Counted from the stretch's first letter, positions 50,417 to 60,675 are shown. The stretch is 64,000 nucleotides of DNA from Akkermansia muciniphila (GCA_945861415.1 CAMAUV010000009.1:1-64000), one strand, 5' to 3'. Numbers and translations are program-made. Notes: generated by a model not told the origin, from the sequence alone.

Positions 50417-50974
50417 ATGGAAACGCAAGGACAGCAACTCCTAGGAGCGCGCGAAATCGATAACCGCGTCCACCGGATGGCTTTTCAAATTCAGGAGAAT
50501 CATCCGCGCACTCCCTTTGTGCTGGTGGGTATTTTCAAACGCGGTGTGCCTCTGGCCAAAAGGCTCGCCAAGGTCCTGGAAATGGAGCGCCCCGATGTAA
50601 AGTGCGGTGCCATCGATATCACGCTCTACCGGGATGATCCGGGCAATGTGAGCGCCGCCGATGTGATGGAGGTGGCGGAGATGCCGCTGGACATTGACGG
50701 GAGCGTGGTGGTGCTGGTGGATGATGTGCTTTTCACTGGGCGCACCGTGCGGGCGGCTATTGATGCGCTGATGGATTTTGGCCGCCCGGCAAAAATTGAA
50801 CTGGCTTGTCTCGTGGACCGGGGGCACCGCGAGTTGCCCATCCAGCCGAACTACTGCGGCCTCGTGCGCCACACCGGGCCGGGTGAATATCTGCGCGTCG
50901 TGCTGCGCGAGGAGGATGGACAGGACGGACTGTATCTGGTGAAGAGCAAGACTGACCCCGTGACTCCTGCCTGA
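50417..50974 (+). CDS. pyrR: Bifunctional pyr operon regulator / uracil phosphoribosyltransferase
   Basis: VVVLVDDVLFTGRTVRAAIDALMDFGRPAKIELACLVDRGHRELPI; upstream of pyrB. Confidence 0.95.
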   Translation: METQGQQLLGAREIDNRVHRMAFQIQENHPRTPFVLVGIFKRGVPLAKRLAKVLEMERPDVKCGAIDITLYRDDPGNVSAADVMEVAEMPLDIDGSVVVLVDDVLFTGRTVRAAIDALMDFGRPAKIELACLVDRGHRELPIQPNYCGLVRHTGPGEYLRVVLREEDGQDGLYLVKSKTDPVTPA

Positions 50975-50980
50975 TCTTTT

Positions 50981-51919
50981 ATGAAGCCGCGCAAAGACCT
51001 TCTGGATATCGAAAGCCTCAGCGTTGAGGAAATCGAGCATGTGCTCGCTCAGTCGCGCCCGTTCAAGGATCTAATCCGGCGCAGCGTAAAGAAGGTGCCG
51101 CCGTTGCGCGGGCGTCATGTGCTCACGCTTTTCTACGAGCCCAGCACCCGCACCCGCTCCAGCTTTGAGATCGCGGCCAAGCGCCTCAGCGCGGATGTGA
51201 CGAACTTCACCGTCTCCACAAGCAGCGTAGTGAAAGGCGAAACGATTATCGATACCATCGAAACCCTGCAGGCCATGCAAGTGGACTACATCATCGTGCG
51301 GCACGGTTCCTCCGGGGTGCCCAACCTCATCGCGCGTCACAGCTCAGCCAGTGTCATCAATGCCGGTGACGGCAACCATGCGCATCCAACGCAGGGCCTC
51401 CTCGATGCCTTCACCATGAAAGAAGTGTGCGGGGACTTTGCTGGCCGGCGGGTGGTCATTGTCGGCGATGTGCTGCACAGCCGGGTGGCGCGGAGTACGA
51501 GTACCATCCTGCGCAAGCTGGGTGCTAAAGTTGGCTTCTTCGGCCCTGGGCCGCTCATCCCGGACGACCGCCACGCGGACATCGTGACATTCAAAACCTT
51601 CGACGAAGTCTTCGACTGGCAGCCGGAGGTCATCTACCTCCTGCGCATCCAGATGGAACGGCAGAAGGATCAGTATTTCCCCAGCCTGCACGAATATCAC
51701 CGTCTCTACGGCGTGACTGGCGAGCGCCTCAAGACCATCCGCCAGCGCGGCATTTACATCATGCACCCCGGCCCGGTGAATCGCGGCGTGGAACTCGTGG
51801 ATGACGTGATGACCTACGAGAAAACCCTCATCAACCAGCAGGTCGAAAACGGCATCGCTGCCCGCATGGCCGTGCTCCACTGGCTGCAGCCGGGAACAGT
51901 CATGAGGGAAATGGATTGA
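50981..51919 (+). CDS. pyrB: Aspartate carbamoyltransferase catalytic subunit
   Basis: LFYEPSTRTRSSFEIAAKRL, HPTQGLLDAFT, IYIMHPGPVNRGVE. Confidence 0.97.
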   Translation: MKPRKDLLDIESLSVEEIEHVLAQSRPFKDLIRRSVKKVPPLRGRHVLTLFYEPSTRTRSSFEIAAKRLSADVTNFTVSTSSVVKGETIIDTIETLQAMQVDYIIVRHGSSGVPNLIARHSSASVINAGDGNHAHPTQGLLDAFTMKEVCGDFAGRRVVIVGDVLHSRVARSTSTILRKLGAKVGFFGPGPLIPDDRHADIVTFKTFDEVFDWQPEVIYLLRIQMERQKDQYFPSLHEYHRLYGVTGERLKTIRQRGIYIMHPGPVNRGVELVDDVMTYEKTLINQQVENGIAARMAVLHWLQPGTVMREMD

Positions 51920-51931
51920 GGTGAGCCGCAG

Positions 51932-52170
51932 CTATTCTGAGCCCAGCCATTCGTTGTTCTGCAATCTGCCCCGCCAGTAGAACGGCCGCTGCCGGCGGTG
52001 GAGACGGCCACGACGGCGATGGTTTCTTCGTTCAGGAAATAGTTCAGATGATACGGTAAGCGTTTGATGTTTGCCCGTCGGACATCAGCAATAAGGATGG
52101 AATGCCGAAGCGGATTGGCGAGAATACACGGAGTGAACGCCGCCACTTCCTCGAGAAATCGGTTCGCCAA
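51932..52170 (-). pseudogene. Truncated and frameshifted ParE/RelE-family toxin
   Basis: ANRFLEEVAAFTPCILANPLRHSILIADVRRANIKRLPYHLNYFLNEETIAVVAV continues only after a frame change as LHRRQRPFYWRGRLQNNEWLGSE*; N-terminal strand missing. Confidence 0.65.
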
Positions 52171-52176
52171 AAGCGG

Positions 52177-52419
52177 CTACTTGCGTCTTAGCTTGCCCAT
52201 AACCTCCCCCATCGGAATCATCTTTACCTTGCCGCTTTTGATCTCCTCTACCCGGCGAAGGATTTCTTCCTCCCATGTTGCCTCTGCGGCTGACTTTTCC
52301 GCGTGCAGTAGTTCCTCACCCGGCACGAGGTGTTCCTCGGGGCTGAGTTGCTTGGATTCTTTGCGGAGACGCTCATGGCGGTGGAAGTAGCACGGCGGCT
52401 GAGGGCTGTCTACGCTCAC
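52177..52419 (-). CDS. Antitoxin-like (TIGR02574-type addiction module component)
   Basis: LSPEEHLVPGEELLHAEKSAAEATWEEEILRRVEEIKSGKVKMIPMGEVMGKLRRK, directly upstream of the toxin remnant. Confidence 0.6.
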   Translation of the reverse strand: MSVDSPQPPCYFHRHERLRKESKQLSPEEHLVPGEELLHAEKSAAEATWEEEILRRVEEIKSGKVKMIPMGEVMGKLRRK

Positions 52420-54341
52420 TTTCCCGCCTTCACCCTAGCGAGGATGGCCGGGAGGTCGCCATACTTCAGCGCGCCGGGTAGCATGTGCGGGGCGCGGAAG
52501 TTGGTGAGGCTGGCAAAGCGGAAACCGGTAGCCGGGAGCACGGCTTTTGCCACCACTCCGTCGCCGGCTTGGGTGAGCGACAGGGCAAATTCCGGCACGT
52601 CGTTCTCCGTGGCGCGGACTTCGATGGCGGCAGGTTTGCGCTCGTGGTTTTTGATGAACGTGAGAAGCGTTAGGACGTCGTGCGCGCGGCGCTGTAGTGG
52701 GGAGTGATTGTAACCGTGGGTGAAGCCGCCGAAGTCGCGGTCCCCCTCCACATGGCGTGCCGCTTCCCGCGTGCCGGGCGCGGGGTCGGTGTAGAGCGCG
52801 GGCACGCAGACAGCGGTTCCCGCGGCCACGGCTTCATCGACCCCGCCAGCGGTGGTTAGGAGCACTCGGCTATTCCAGTTTTTCGGGTAGTGCCATGTGG
52901 CGGCCACGCGCTCGCTGTGCGTGCGATTGGCGACCCAGCCTGTCATCACGAAGCGATCCGGCTTCTCCTCTTTCTGATCTACGATCCATTCACAGGCGCC
53001 GGCGCGGTCCCATGTGCGCCCGGCGAGCACACTGAGCGCTTCGTCGATGATTTGCGGACGCGCGGCGATTTTCTTCTGCGCGTCGTTTTTCCAGTGCTGG
53101 AGCAGCACGCGCTCAAGGTCTGCATCGTCCGCCTTTGGCGCAGGGTGCTCAGCAGTCCAGACGGTGGCCTCTTCCTTCGTCAGAATCTTCACTTCCTTTT
53201 CCTCTTCCGGGGCGGGCTGCGGGGTTTTAAGGTGTTTGGCAAACCACTTATACATGGCCATGCGGCTGTGCAGATTGTAGTTGTGCGGAAACTCCGTACG
53301 GTCGTGCAGGAACACATTTTCCGGCGCGCCCATCGTGGCGTAGTGGCGCTGGAGTTCGGGAAATCCTTTCGTCGCCATCTCCTTCGTCCAGTCGTTGGCT
53401 GTAGTCATGCCGAGCGGCTTCGGCGCAAAGAGTGCGGCGAACTCCACATTGCTCGTCTCCACACGTAGGAGGCTGGTATTTTCGCACGTGCAGCCGCCCT
53501 GCATGGCCGTGCTTACCATGACGCAAGGGAAGATGGCCGCGGGGCGAGGGTCGATGGCACCAGTTATAAAGGTCTGCGTGCCGCCGCCGCTTGCGCCAGT
53601 GACGCCGATGCGCGCGGCATCCACTTCCGGAAGCGACTCTACGAAATCCAGCGCCCGGATGCCATTCCATGCCTGCAGGCCCATGATGCTTTGCAAATGT
53701 CCCTCCGCCTGCGGACTGAACAGGCCCCAGCGTTCGGCGCTGATCATGTTCGTGCGCTGCTGCTTGAATCTGTGCGCCAGTTCGTAGCTGAGCTGCATGC
53801 TGTCGGCATAGCCGATCATGTCGTAGAAGAAGACCACGCAACCCATGCGGGCCAGGGTCGCGCAGCGGCACTGGAGGGGGTTGATGGCGTTGTTGGGCAT
53901 CTTTTCGCCGCCGCTGCGCAGGTCGCTGGAGATTTCTCCCTCCGTCTGGCGGAGAAAGCGTCCGTTGTTCCAGTGACCGTGCGGGCAGAGAACGGCCGGC
54001 ACTTTACCTTCCATCTTCGCCGGACGGTAGAGGCTGCCCGTGACGAAGTATCCAGGCATGGACTCGAAGAAGACGCGCTCCACCGAATAGTCGCCGCAAT
54101 CCACGCGACCGTGGGTTACTACCTTGAGGGCAGTTTTTTCGGGCAGCGGGTGCAGTCCCAGCGCCACTAGCAATTGCCGGCGCACCTGAGCTGCCCGTGC
54201 ATCCCATGCCTCCCGAGTCGGTGGCGGGTTGAACGGGAAGTAGCCGTTCAAATCCTTTAGCTTGCCCAGCCGCATGTCCGGCGGAGCCTCGGCGGCTGTG
54301 AGGCTGAGCGTGCTGGCGAGGAGAAGGAGGAGTTGGCGCAT
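52416..54341 (-). CDS. Secreted alpha/beta hydrolase family protein (acetyl-xylan-esterase-like)
   Basis: AVLCPHGHWNNGRF, RIGVTGASGGGTQTFITGAIDPRPAAIFPCVMVS; start ATG 54341 (signal peptide). Confidence 0.85.
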   Translation of the reverse strand: MRQLLLLLASTLSLTAAEAPPDMRLGKLKDLNGYFPFNPPPTREAWDARAAQVRRQLLVALGLHPLPEKTALKVVTHGRVDCGDYSVERVFFESMPGYFVTGSLYRPAKMEGKVPAVLCPHGHWNNGRFLRQTEGEISSDLRSGGEKMPNNAINPLQCRCATLARMGCVVFFYDMIGYADSMQLSYELAHRFKQQRTNMISAERWGLFSPQAEGHLQSIMGLQAWNGIRALDFVESLPEVDAARIGVTGASGGGTQTFITGAIDPRPAAIFPCVMVSTAMQGGCTCENTSLLRVETSNVEFAALFAPKPLGMTTANDWTKEMATKGFPELQRHYATMGAPENVFLHDRTEFPHNYNLHSRMAMYKWFAKHLKTPQPAPEEEKEVKILTKEEATVWTAEHPAPKADDADLERVLLQHWKNDAQKKIAARPQIIDEALSVLAGRTWDRAGACEWIVDQKEEKPDRFVMTGWVANRTHSERVAATWHYPKNWNSRVLLTTAGGVDEAVAAGTAVCVPALYTDPAPGTREAARHVEGDRDFGGFTHGYNHSPLQRRAHDVLTLLTFIKNHERKPAAIEVRATENDVPEFALSLTQAGDGVVAKAVLPATGFRFASLTNFRAPHMLPGALKYGDLPAILARVKAGK

Positions 54342-54424
54342 AGGTGTCATCTTAATCTGAGCATAGAGGGCGCAGCATTGGCAGCAAATACGTGACAGGG
54401 TAGCCCCGGCAAATGCCACGTGGT

Positions 54425-55702
54425 TCACTCCACCACCCGGCACGGCACCAATATCCCATCCTTCATCCCGTGGATGATCTTCTTATCCGCGGGCACGATG
54501 GTGGCCAGCACGCCGCCGCAGCGGATGGTGCCGTCGGATTTCGCTACGAAGTAATATGGGCACAGGCGCACGCGGCCCTGCATGATGCGCATGGCACCAG
54601 TCGCCGGGTCAAAGTAGGGATGCTCCACGAGCCGGGCGGCACGGAATTCCTGCATCACCCATGGATTCGAGTTAAAGTCCCCCTGCGCCTGTGCCAGCGC
54701 GACGGCCCACTCCGGTTGGCTCACATCGTGGCCCATCACCACACTGCGGCTACCCCATGCGTTGGGAGAGAAGCCGCTGAGCTTCAGCACCAGCGCGCGC
54801 TGTTTTTGGGAAAACGCGGCCACTTCCTGCCACGAGTGCGCCTCCAGTCGCGGGAATACGGCTTGGGGCGGCAGCGGCGTGGGGTCCGCCACCCAGCCAA
54901 ACGGGATGATTTTCGCCAGCGCTGCCTGCTGATTTTCGCGCAGCGCTTGCCGCCACACCTCGCGCAGCGGGCGGCACCAGAAGAGCGCGAGCCACAGCTT
55001 CTCCTCCAGCCACGGCTTCATGGGCGGGTTTACTGGCACCGTGGCTAGCGCACGCCAGTTCTTTATGTTCTCCAGATCAAACAGCTCAAAGAACCGGTAA
55101 ACGTCGCGGCCCCGCGGGGCATAGTTCTCTGCTCCTACCACGGAAAACGCCTCCCCCAACTGAAGCGCCAGCCACTCCATCTCCGGCAGATAGTCGCCCG
55201 CTTCCTTGCTCACTGCGATGTCAGCACCCAGCGGGAAGAGACTGCGGAATCCCTCCAGCATGCCGTCGGCTCCGCCGCAAAGGTCCCATCCGCCCCTCAG
55301 TGCCGCGTAGGTTTGCGCCAGCCATGCCGTGAGGCCGATGCCTCCAGGCACGCTGTCTATTTCTGTCAGGGAAATACCGTCTTCTGTCAGCAAGAGGTCC
55401 GGTCGGATCACGCCGGGCAGCGCCTGCCGCCATTCTTTCGCTGTGGCAACCTCCAGAAGTTCCGGCGGTTTTCCCGCATCCAACAGCGCCGCGATCCACT
55501 CCGGTTGGCGGCCTTTGCGACTCTGATAATAGAGATCATTGGTAGCCCGCAGAAAGTTGTGCAGCCGGTGCCCCAGCTTTTCCAGATCCGACCACAGGGC
55601 AGCGGAGAGCGGGAACGGCTCCGGCGACGCGAGCCATTCTTTACCGGCAAAGAGACCGGCATCCGGCATGGCGCGGCGGACATCATCGAGGGTAGCGGAC
55701 AT
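54425..55702 (-). CDS. Conserved hypothetical protein, possibly ATP-grasp-like (425 aa)
   Basis: Long ORF; LLTEDGISLTEIDSVPGGIGLTAW, LKLSGFSPNAWGSRSVV, NPWVMQEFR. Start reset to ATG 55702 because upstream codons overlap the tRNA. Confidence 0.65.
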   Translation of the reverse strand: MSATLDDVRRAMPDAGLFAGKEWLASPEPFPLSAALWSDLEKLGHRLHNFLRATNDLYYQSRKGRQPEWIAALLDAGKPPELLEVATAKEWRQALPGVIRPDLLLTEDGISLTEIDSVPGGIGLTAWLAQTYAALRGGWDLCGGADGMLEGFRSLFPLGADIAVSKEAGDYLPEMEWLALQLGEAFSVVGAENYAPRGRDVYRFFELFDLENIKNWRALATVPVNPPMKPWLEEKLWLALFWCRPLREVWRQALRENQQAALAKIIPFGWVADPTPLPPQAVFPRLEAHSWQEVAAFSQKQRALVLKLSGFSPNAWGSRSVVMGHDVSQPEWAVALAQAQGDFNSNPWVMQEFRAARLVEHPYFDPATGAMRIMQGRVRLCPYYFVAKSDGTIRCGGVLATIVPADKKIIHGMKDGILVPCRVVE

Positions 55703-55774
55703 GCGCGGCCCATCCGGGGGCGCGCCACTATTTGCAAGGGGGTGGAGGAAAGGAAATTCCTGCCTTGGGAAAAA

Positions 55775-55849
55775 TGGTGCTCCCGTCAGGAATCGAACCT
55801 GAATCACCGGCTTCGGAGACCAGTGTCTTATCCGTTAGACTACGGGAGC
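55775..55849 (-). tRNA. tRNA-Arg (anticodon CCG), CCA encoded
   Basis: GCUCCCG...CGGGAGC-A-CCA acceptor; D-arm GUCU/AGAC; anticodon loop CUCCGAA; T-arm UCAGG-UUCGAUU-CCUGA. Confidence 0.95.
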
Positions 55850-55976
55850 TAAGCATCTGCGCCGGTCCGGCGTCACTTGTGGGATATGTCCACGGGCTGT
55901 GGCGTTTGGCAAGCTGCTTTTCTGCCGACAGTTTTCTGTGGCAAAGCAGCAGGGTTCCCCCGATGCGCCTAGGGTC

Positions 55977-56186
55977 ATGAATGCAGAAATTTCCTTCACC
56001 CTCAACGGCCAGCCACACACGCTGGCGGTCGGCGCCACGGTGACCGTGCTGCTCTCCTCGCTACAGATGAACGGGCCCGTGCTGGTGGAGCGAAATGGCG
56101 AGGCGCTGTTTCCCCGGGAGTTCGATACGACTCCTCTGGCGGCTGGCGACCGGATGGAGATCATCCGGGTCGTTGCGGGGGGGTAA
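55977..56186 (+). CDS. thiS: Sulfur carrier protein ThiS
   Basis: ISFTLNGQPHTLAVGATVTVLLSSL...VLVERNGEALFPREF...GDRMEIIRVVAGG with GG C-terminus. Confidence 0.9.
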   Translation: MNAEISFTLNGQPHTLAVGATVTVLLSSLQMNGPVLVERNGEALFPREFDTTPLAAGDRMEIIRVVAGG

Positions 56187-56329
56187 GTGGGACATCCTGG
56201 AAAGGAGGTAGCGGATGAAACAGAGAGTGGAGGGCCTTCTTGCTGGTAAAACTCACGTCCGTTCCCGGGTGCGAGAAAAGTTTGTCGAATTCTGCGGGAA
56301 GGTGACACAGTAGGGGAAGCTTCACTCTT

Positions 56330-56617
56330 TTGACCGACCTCACAAGACTGACTGCCCGCGGCAAAAGACCTGCCGCTGTGCAGCAGGAATGGCCGCTTAA
56401 GAACCACTACGCAGGACGTCCGTTATGCAATGCTCCTGCGCTGATTGTCGAGGTGGCAGAATCCATCAAAGACCCGGCAAGCCATAAACTGGCAATGGAT
56501 CACCTAATTTCTAATGCAGCTTAAGACAACCTTGAGGCTGCGTTGGAACCGTGGATCGGCACCCTGCACGCGAAGGAACCGGCGGAAGCCCGGGCGATCA
56601 TTTCTGCGGCAAATTAG
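56330..56617 (+). pseudogene. Short ORF interrupted by an in-frame TAA at 56522
   Basis: ...LIVEVAESIKDPASHKLAMDHLISNAA*DNLEAALEPWIGTLHAKEPAEARAIISAAN*. Confidence 0.3.
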
Positions 56618-56712
56618 GCCGGCTGAGCGGGAAGGGTATCTCTTTGGATACTCCTTGCAGGCCCGGGAAGCGTAAGATAAATCGGTCGCCCGCCGTTACG
56701 GGGTAATCCTAA

Positions 56713-57333
56713 ATGCCTGCAATCCTCCGACTGAGCCTTGTGCTCACTACATTTTTTCTCTCAGCCTGCCGCCCTCCTGATACTGTTGAGGTGGTTGATT
56801 CCCGTGAGCCCTTTCGGGATGACCGTGAGCCGGCGGAGGCCACTGAATATCAGCGTTTTGCGGAAAATACGACGCAGACCATGTTCCAATGGACAAAACC
56901 GCAGGACTGGCGCGGGGTCAAGGCTTCCCAATTCCGGGAAATCAATTTTGCTTTTGGCCCTTCTTCGGAAGGGGAGTGTTACCTCACAGTGCTGGCGGGT
57001 TCTGGCTCGGGGGTAGCAGAGAATTTTAACCGATGGCGCGCTCAGTTTGGTATGGAACCGATGAAAGAAGGAGAAGTCGCCGCACTTCCCACGGAGACTT
57101 TCTTGGGACGCATGGTGCCGGCATTGGACATTTCGGGTTCATACAATCCTGGTTCAATGAGTCCCGGGGGATCTGTCCCAAAGGCGGAATGGCGGCTGGT
57201 GGGGGTCATCATGGAAGCCCCCGGGGCAGTCATCACCGTGAAGATGACCGGACCGAAAGCGCTGATTGAGGCCGAACAAGAAAATCTGGATGCCTTTCTC
57301 GCTTCCGTAGTACCCGCGCCAAACCTGCGCTGA
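56713..57333 (+). CDS. Hypothetical lipoprotein
   Basis: MPAILRLSLVLTTFFLSAC lipobox, intact ORF upstream of resB. Confidence 0.7.
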   Translation: MPAILRLSLVLTTFFLSACRPPDTVEVVDSREPFRDDREPAEATEYQRFAENTTQTMFQWTKPQDWRGVKASQFREINFAFGPSSEGECYLTVLAGSGSGVAENFNRWRAQFGMEPMKEGEVAALPTETFLGRMVPALDISGSYNPGSMSPGGSVPKAEWRLVGVIMEAPGAVITVKMTGPKALIEAEQENLDAFLASVVPAPNLR

Positions 57334-57355
57334 ACCCTGCCTCAAATATTCCTGC

Positions 57356-58615
57356 GTGAACGCTGAACCCACCACTCCCTCTTCCCCCTCGGCTCAGGTC
57401 CGTGTGCGCGGCCCTCTCGACCGCATACTAGCCGTGCTGAGCTCGTTTCACATTGCCTGCGTCTGCTTCGCTCTCGTTCTGATCCTGACTTTTGTCGGCA
57501 CCATTTATCAGAAGGAGACCCTTTTTGGGCTCTACGACTGCCAGCGCTATTACTTTGAATCGTGGATCGTGCCACGCGTGGCATGGCCGCTGGGTATTCC
57601 GCTGCCGGGCATGGCGCTCGTATTCGCGGTCATGTTTGTAAACATCCTTGCCGGAGGCGTCCTGCGCATCCGGAAGAGCAAGCGCACCATCGGTGTGGTG
57701 ATCTCTCACTTGTCCATCCTCGGCTTCTTCATCGCTGGTGCGGTGTCTCTATGGACGAAGACTGAGGGTCACCTTCAAGTTAATGAAAAAAGCGAAAATA
57801 GCATCGTTCAGTCGGCCATGGATTGGGTCATTGAGGTACGCGAGTTAAAATCTGCCGATGGTCAAGCCCCGCAGGACAATTCTGTACGCTTTATTAAGGA
57901 CAAGTTTTATCGTGACTGCGTGGGGGACCGCACTCGGGACTTCACCAGCAGCGTGTGGCCGTTCACACTAACCGTTGGGGGTTATGTGCGGAATGCGCAA
58001 ATTGTGCCTGCGGATGACCCGGATCTTGGATCCAAGGCCCCGCGCGACGGGGCGTTCGCGATTCTCGCCCTCTCTGTCAAAGCCACCAACGAAGAAAACA
58101 TTGGCGGTGCGCGCGTCGAGGTGAAGGATAAGTCCGGAAACCGCGTTGTGTCCGGGCTGTCCACAGCGCTGGAGCGCGCGCCCATCGTCTTCGAAACGGG
58201 CGGTAAAAGGTTTTCCGTGAGCATGACACGCGAGCGCTGGGAGGTGCCGTTCAGTGTGTTCCTCGATGACTTCCGTGCGGAATATTATCCCGGCACCCGG
58301 AAGGCGCGGGCCTACGAAAGCGACATAAAGGTGCGGCACTCCAACGGCAACGAGAGCAATCACCTGATCTCTATGAACAACCCGCTGCGGGACTCAGGCT
58401 ACGTGGCTTACCAGACCAGCTTTGACGATAAAGCGCCGCCCGGGGAGGAGAAATACTCAGTTTTCACCGTGGTGAAAAATCGCTCCGACCAGTGGCCGCT
58501 CTACAGCCTCATCGCCTGCACCCTCGGTCTGGTCATCCACTTTGTTTATAAGCTTTACCTTTTCCTTAACCGCAACGCCCGCAGGCAGGAACCGCAAGCT
58601 GCTAAAGCCCTATGA
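57356..58615 (+). CDS. resB: ResB-like cytochrome c biogenesis protein
   Basis: FHIACVCFALVLILTFVGTIYQ, VISHLSILGFFIAGAVSLW, SDQWPLYSLIACTLGLVIHF; GTG start; precedes CcsA. Confidence 0.88.
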   Translation: MNAEPTTPSSPSAQVRVRGPLDRILAVLSSFHIACVCFALVLILTFVGTIYQKETLFGLYDCQRYYFESWIVPRVAWPLGIPLPGMALVFAVMFVNILAGGVLRIRKSKRTIGVVISHLSILGFFIAGAVSLWTKTEGHLQVNEKSENSIVQSAMDWVIEVRELKSADGQAPQDNSVRFIKDKFYRDCVGDRTRDFTSSVWPFTLTVGGYVRNAQIVPADDPDLGSKAPRDGAFAILALSVKATNEENIGGARVEVKDKSGNRVVSGLSTALERAPIVFETGGKRFSVSMTRERWEVPFSVFLDDFRAEYYPGTRKARAYESDIKVRHSNGNESNHLISMNNPLRDSGYVAYQTSFDDKAPPGEEKYSVFTVVKNRSDQWPLYSLIACTLGLVIHFVYKLYLFLNRNARRQEPQAAKAL

Positions 58616-60675
58616 AACCGCGCACTATTACCGCCGTCTGTCTCGCCGCCATCGCCGGCGTGCTCATGATCTATCAGGGATACAAGAGCATGCCAAAGGC
58701 CTATGAAAAGACGTTTTCCAAAACAGAAGTGCCGCCGGAGTGGAGGCCGGATGTGGTCGAGGCCGTGGAGCGAATGGCCATAGCCGCCACTGACGGGCGC
58801 GTAAAGTCCGTTAATACCTTCGCGCATTACGAACTGCTGCGTGCCCGCGGCTATGCCGGAATGGAATTAAAGGTCGAGGGGCAGGATAAGAAGCGCTCCT
58901 GGACGCCCACGGCATGGCTGCTGGATCTGCTCTTCTATCCGAAGTTGGCGGAGCACTACCCGGTATTTGTTGTGGAGGACAGCGAGGTGGTGGCCAAGCT
59001 TGGCATTAAGCCCCACGAAAAACAACGCGACCGCTATACTTTTCATGAATTGAACACAGGCCGGGCTGCCCTCGCGGCTGCCATGCAGCGTTTGCAGGGG
59101 AAGAAGGAGGAGGACAAGGACCGCATCGAACGCCTCACCAGTTCACTCGCCGAAAACTTTATGGCCTACGAGTCTCTCGCTCAGGCTCTCGCCGGAGCGC
59201 ACAATCAGGTCACCTTGGGTGAGGAAGTGGAAGACCCTGCGCTCAAGGCTATGGCCGGCAAGCCCATCCCCGTGATGGAAGCCATGGCTGCCTTTGCCAC
59301 CTGCGGGGCATGGAAGGACATGATGGCCAAGCGCAAAGCCGGGGAACCCGTGGCGCCGCCCCCGTGGATGCGAAACCTTGTGGAAGAGTTGCTAGGAAAA
59401 ATGGGCACGGCTGGAGCCCTGCGCTGGTACCCGCCTACAGCGACCGACAAAGAAAACTGGGAAACTGCCAACGGACTGGTAAACGATTTGACGGAGGAGG
59501 GCTTACATGCACCCACCGCCGCTGACAAGCTGCGTGAGCTTGCGCTCATGGGAGCGCTCGCCACTGACCCGCAAAAGAACGGCGAGCTGCAGGACCGCCT
59601 CAAGGCCTTCGCTGAGAGCCGGATCGGTGAAGCAAAAAAGTTTGACCACTATAACAAGATTGAGCTCGACCGCACCTACCTTAAATACCACATCTTCTCA
59701 TACGTCACGCGGTTCTTCATCGCACTGTTTTTTCTGACCGCGATCTCATGGCTCCTGCCGCCATGGCCGCTGCTGCGGAAAATACTCGCTAGGCTGTGTC
59801 TCTTGGGATTTGCGGGAATTGCTGCCGGAATGACGCAGCGGGTCTTTATCACCGGCTGGGGACCAGTCACCGGCATTCACGAGACTTTGCCCTACATCAC
59901 CATCATCGGCGGCCTCTTTGCCCTGCTGCTGATGAAGTATCTCAAAAATCCTCTGCCGCTCGCGATGGCGGTCGTCATCGGTGCTGCCGGGATGTTCTTC
60001 ACCTCGCAGCATGAACTGCTTGATTCCCGGGACACCATGCCGGCGCTAAACGCTGTGCTGCGCACCAACTTCTGGCTCTGGACGCACGTCACCACCATCA
60101 ACATTGGCTACGCCACGGTGATCATCGGCGCCTTCTTCAGCATGGCCTATCTCTTTTCGCGCATGTTCGACATCATGCGCAAGGACTCCGGCTTCTTCCG
60201 CGATCTCACCCGCACCGCTTACGGAGTGCTCTGCTTTGGTATGTTTTTCAGCCTTATCGGCACCATCCTCGGCGGTATTTGGGGGAATGAATCGTGGGGC
60301 CGCTTTTGGGGCTGGGATCCGAAGGAAAACGGCGCCCTCCTTATTACCGTCTGGTGCCTGTTTGTTATGCACATGCGCATGGCGGGCTGGGTCAAGGAGT
60401 TCGGCTTCCACTTCTGGAATGCCGCGGCAGCTCTGCCCGTGATGTTCTCATGGTGGCACGTGAATCTTCTCAACATCGGACTGCACAGTTACGGCTTCAC
60501 AGAAGGTTTGCTGGGCAAGCTCTACATAGCCTACGGCATCACCGCTCTCGTGCTCATCATCGGCCTCATAGCCCGGTTCGCCGAGCATATCGCCCGCAAG
60601 CAGATGACCGCTACCGGAGCAGAAAAGCAGCCTGAGCCCCCTTCCGCGCCGGCTTCGGCAGAATCTGCGTCCTGA
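58612..60675 (+). CDS. ccsA: Cytochrome c biogenesis protein CcsA/ResC with large N-terminal extracytoplasmic region
   Basis: WWD motif WGNESWGRFWGWDPKENGALLITVWCLFVMHMR; overlap with resB. Confidence 0.92.
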   Translation: MKPRTITAVCLAAIAGVLMIYQGYKSMPKAYEKTFSKTEVPPEWRPDVVEAVERMAIAATDGRVKSVNTFAHYELLRARGYAGMELKVEGQDKKRSWTPTAWLLDLLFYPKLAEHYPVFVVEDSEVVAKLGIKPHEKQRDRYTFHELNTGRAALAAAMQRLQGKKEEDKDRIERLTSSLAENFMAYESLAQALAGAHNQVTLGEEVEDPALKAMAGKPIPVMEAMAAFATCGAWKDMMAKRKAGEPVAPPPWMRNLVEELLGKMGTAGALRWYPPTATDKENWETANGLVNDLTEEGLHAPTAADKLRELALMGALATDPQKNGELQDRLKAFAESRIGEAKKFDHYNKIELDRTYLKYHIFSYVTRFFIALFFLTAISWLLPPWPLLRKILARLCLLGFAGIAAGMTQRVFITGWGPVTGIHETLPYITIIGGLFALLLMKYLKNPLPLAMAVVIGAAGMFFTSQHELLDSRDTMPALNAVLRTNFWLWTHVTTINIGYATVIIGAFFSMAYLFSRMFDIMRKDSGFFRDLTRTAYGVLCFGMFFSLIGTILGGIWGNESWGRFWGWDPKENGALLITVWCLFVMHMRMAGWVKEFGFHFWNAAAALPVMFSWWHVNLLNIGLHSYGFTEGLLGKLYIAYGITALVLIIGLIARFAEHIARKQMTATGAEKQPEPPSAPASAESAS

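Noticed and set aside
55703-55807. N-terminal extension of the 460-aa minus ORF
   Set aside because: Would be encoded by tRNA-Arg sequence; start at 55702 preferred.
56161-56364. 67-aa minus-strand ORF overlapping the end of thiS
   Set aside because: No recognised domain, overlaps thiS; insufficient support.
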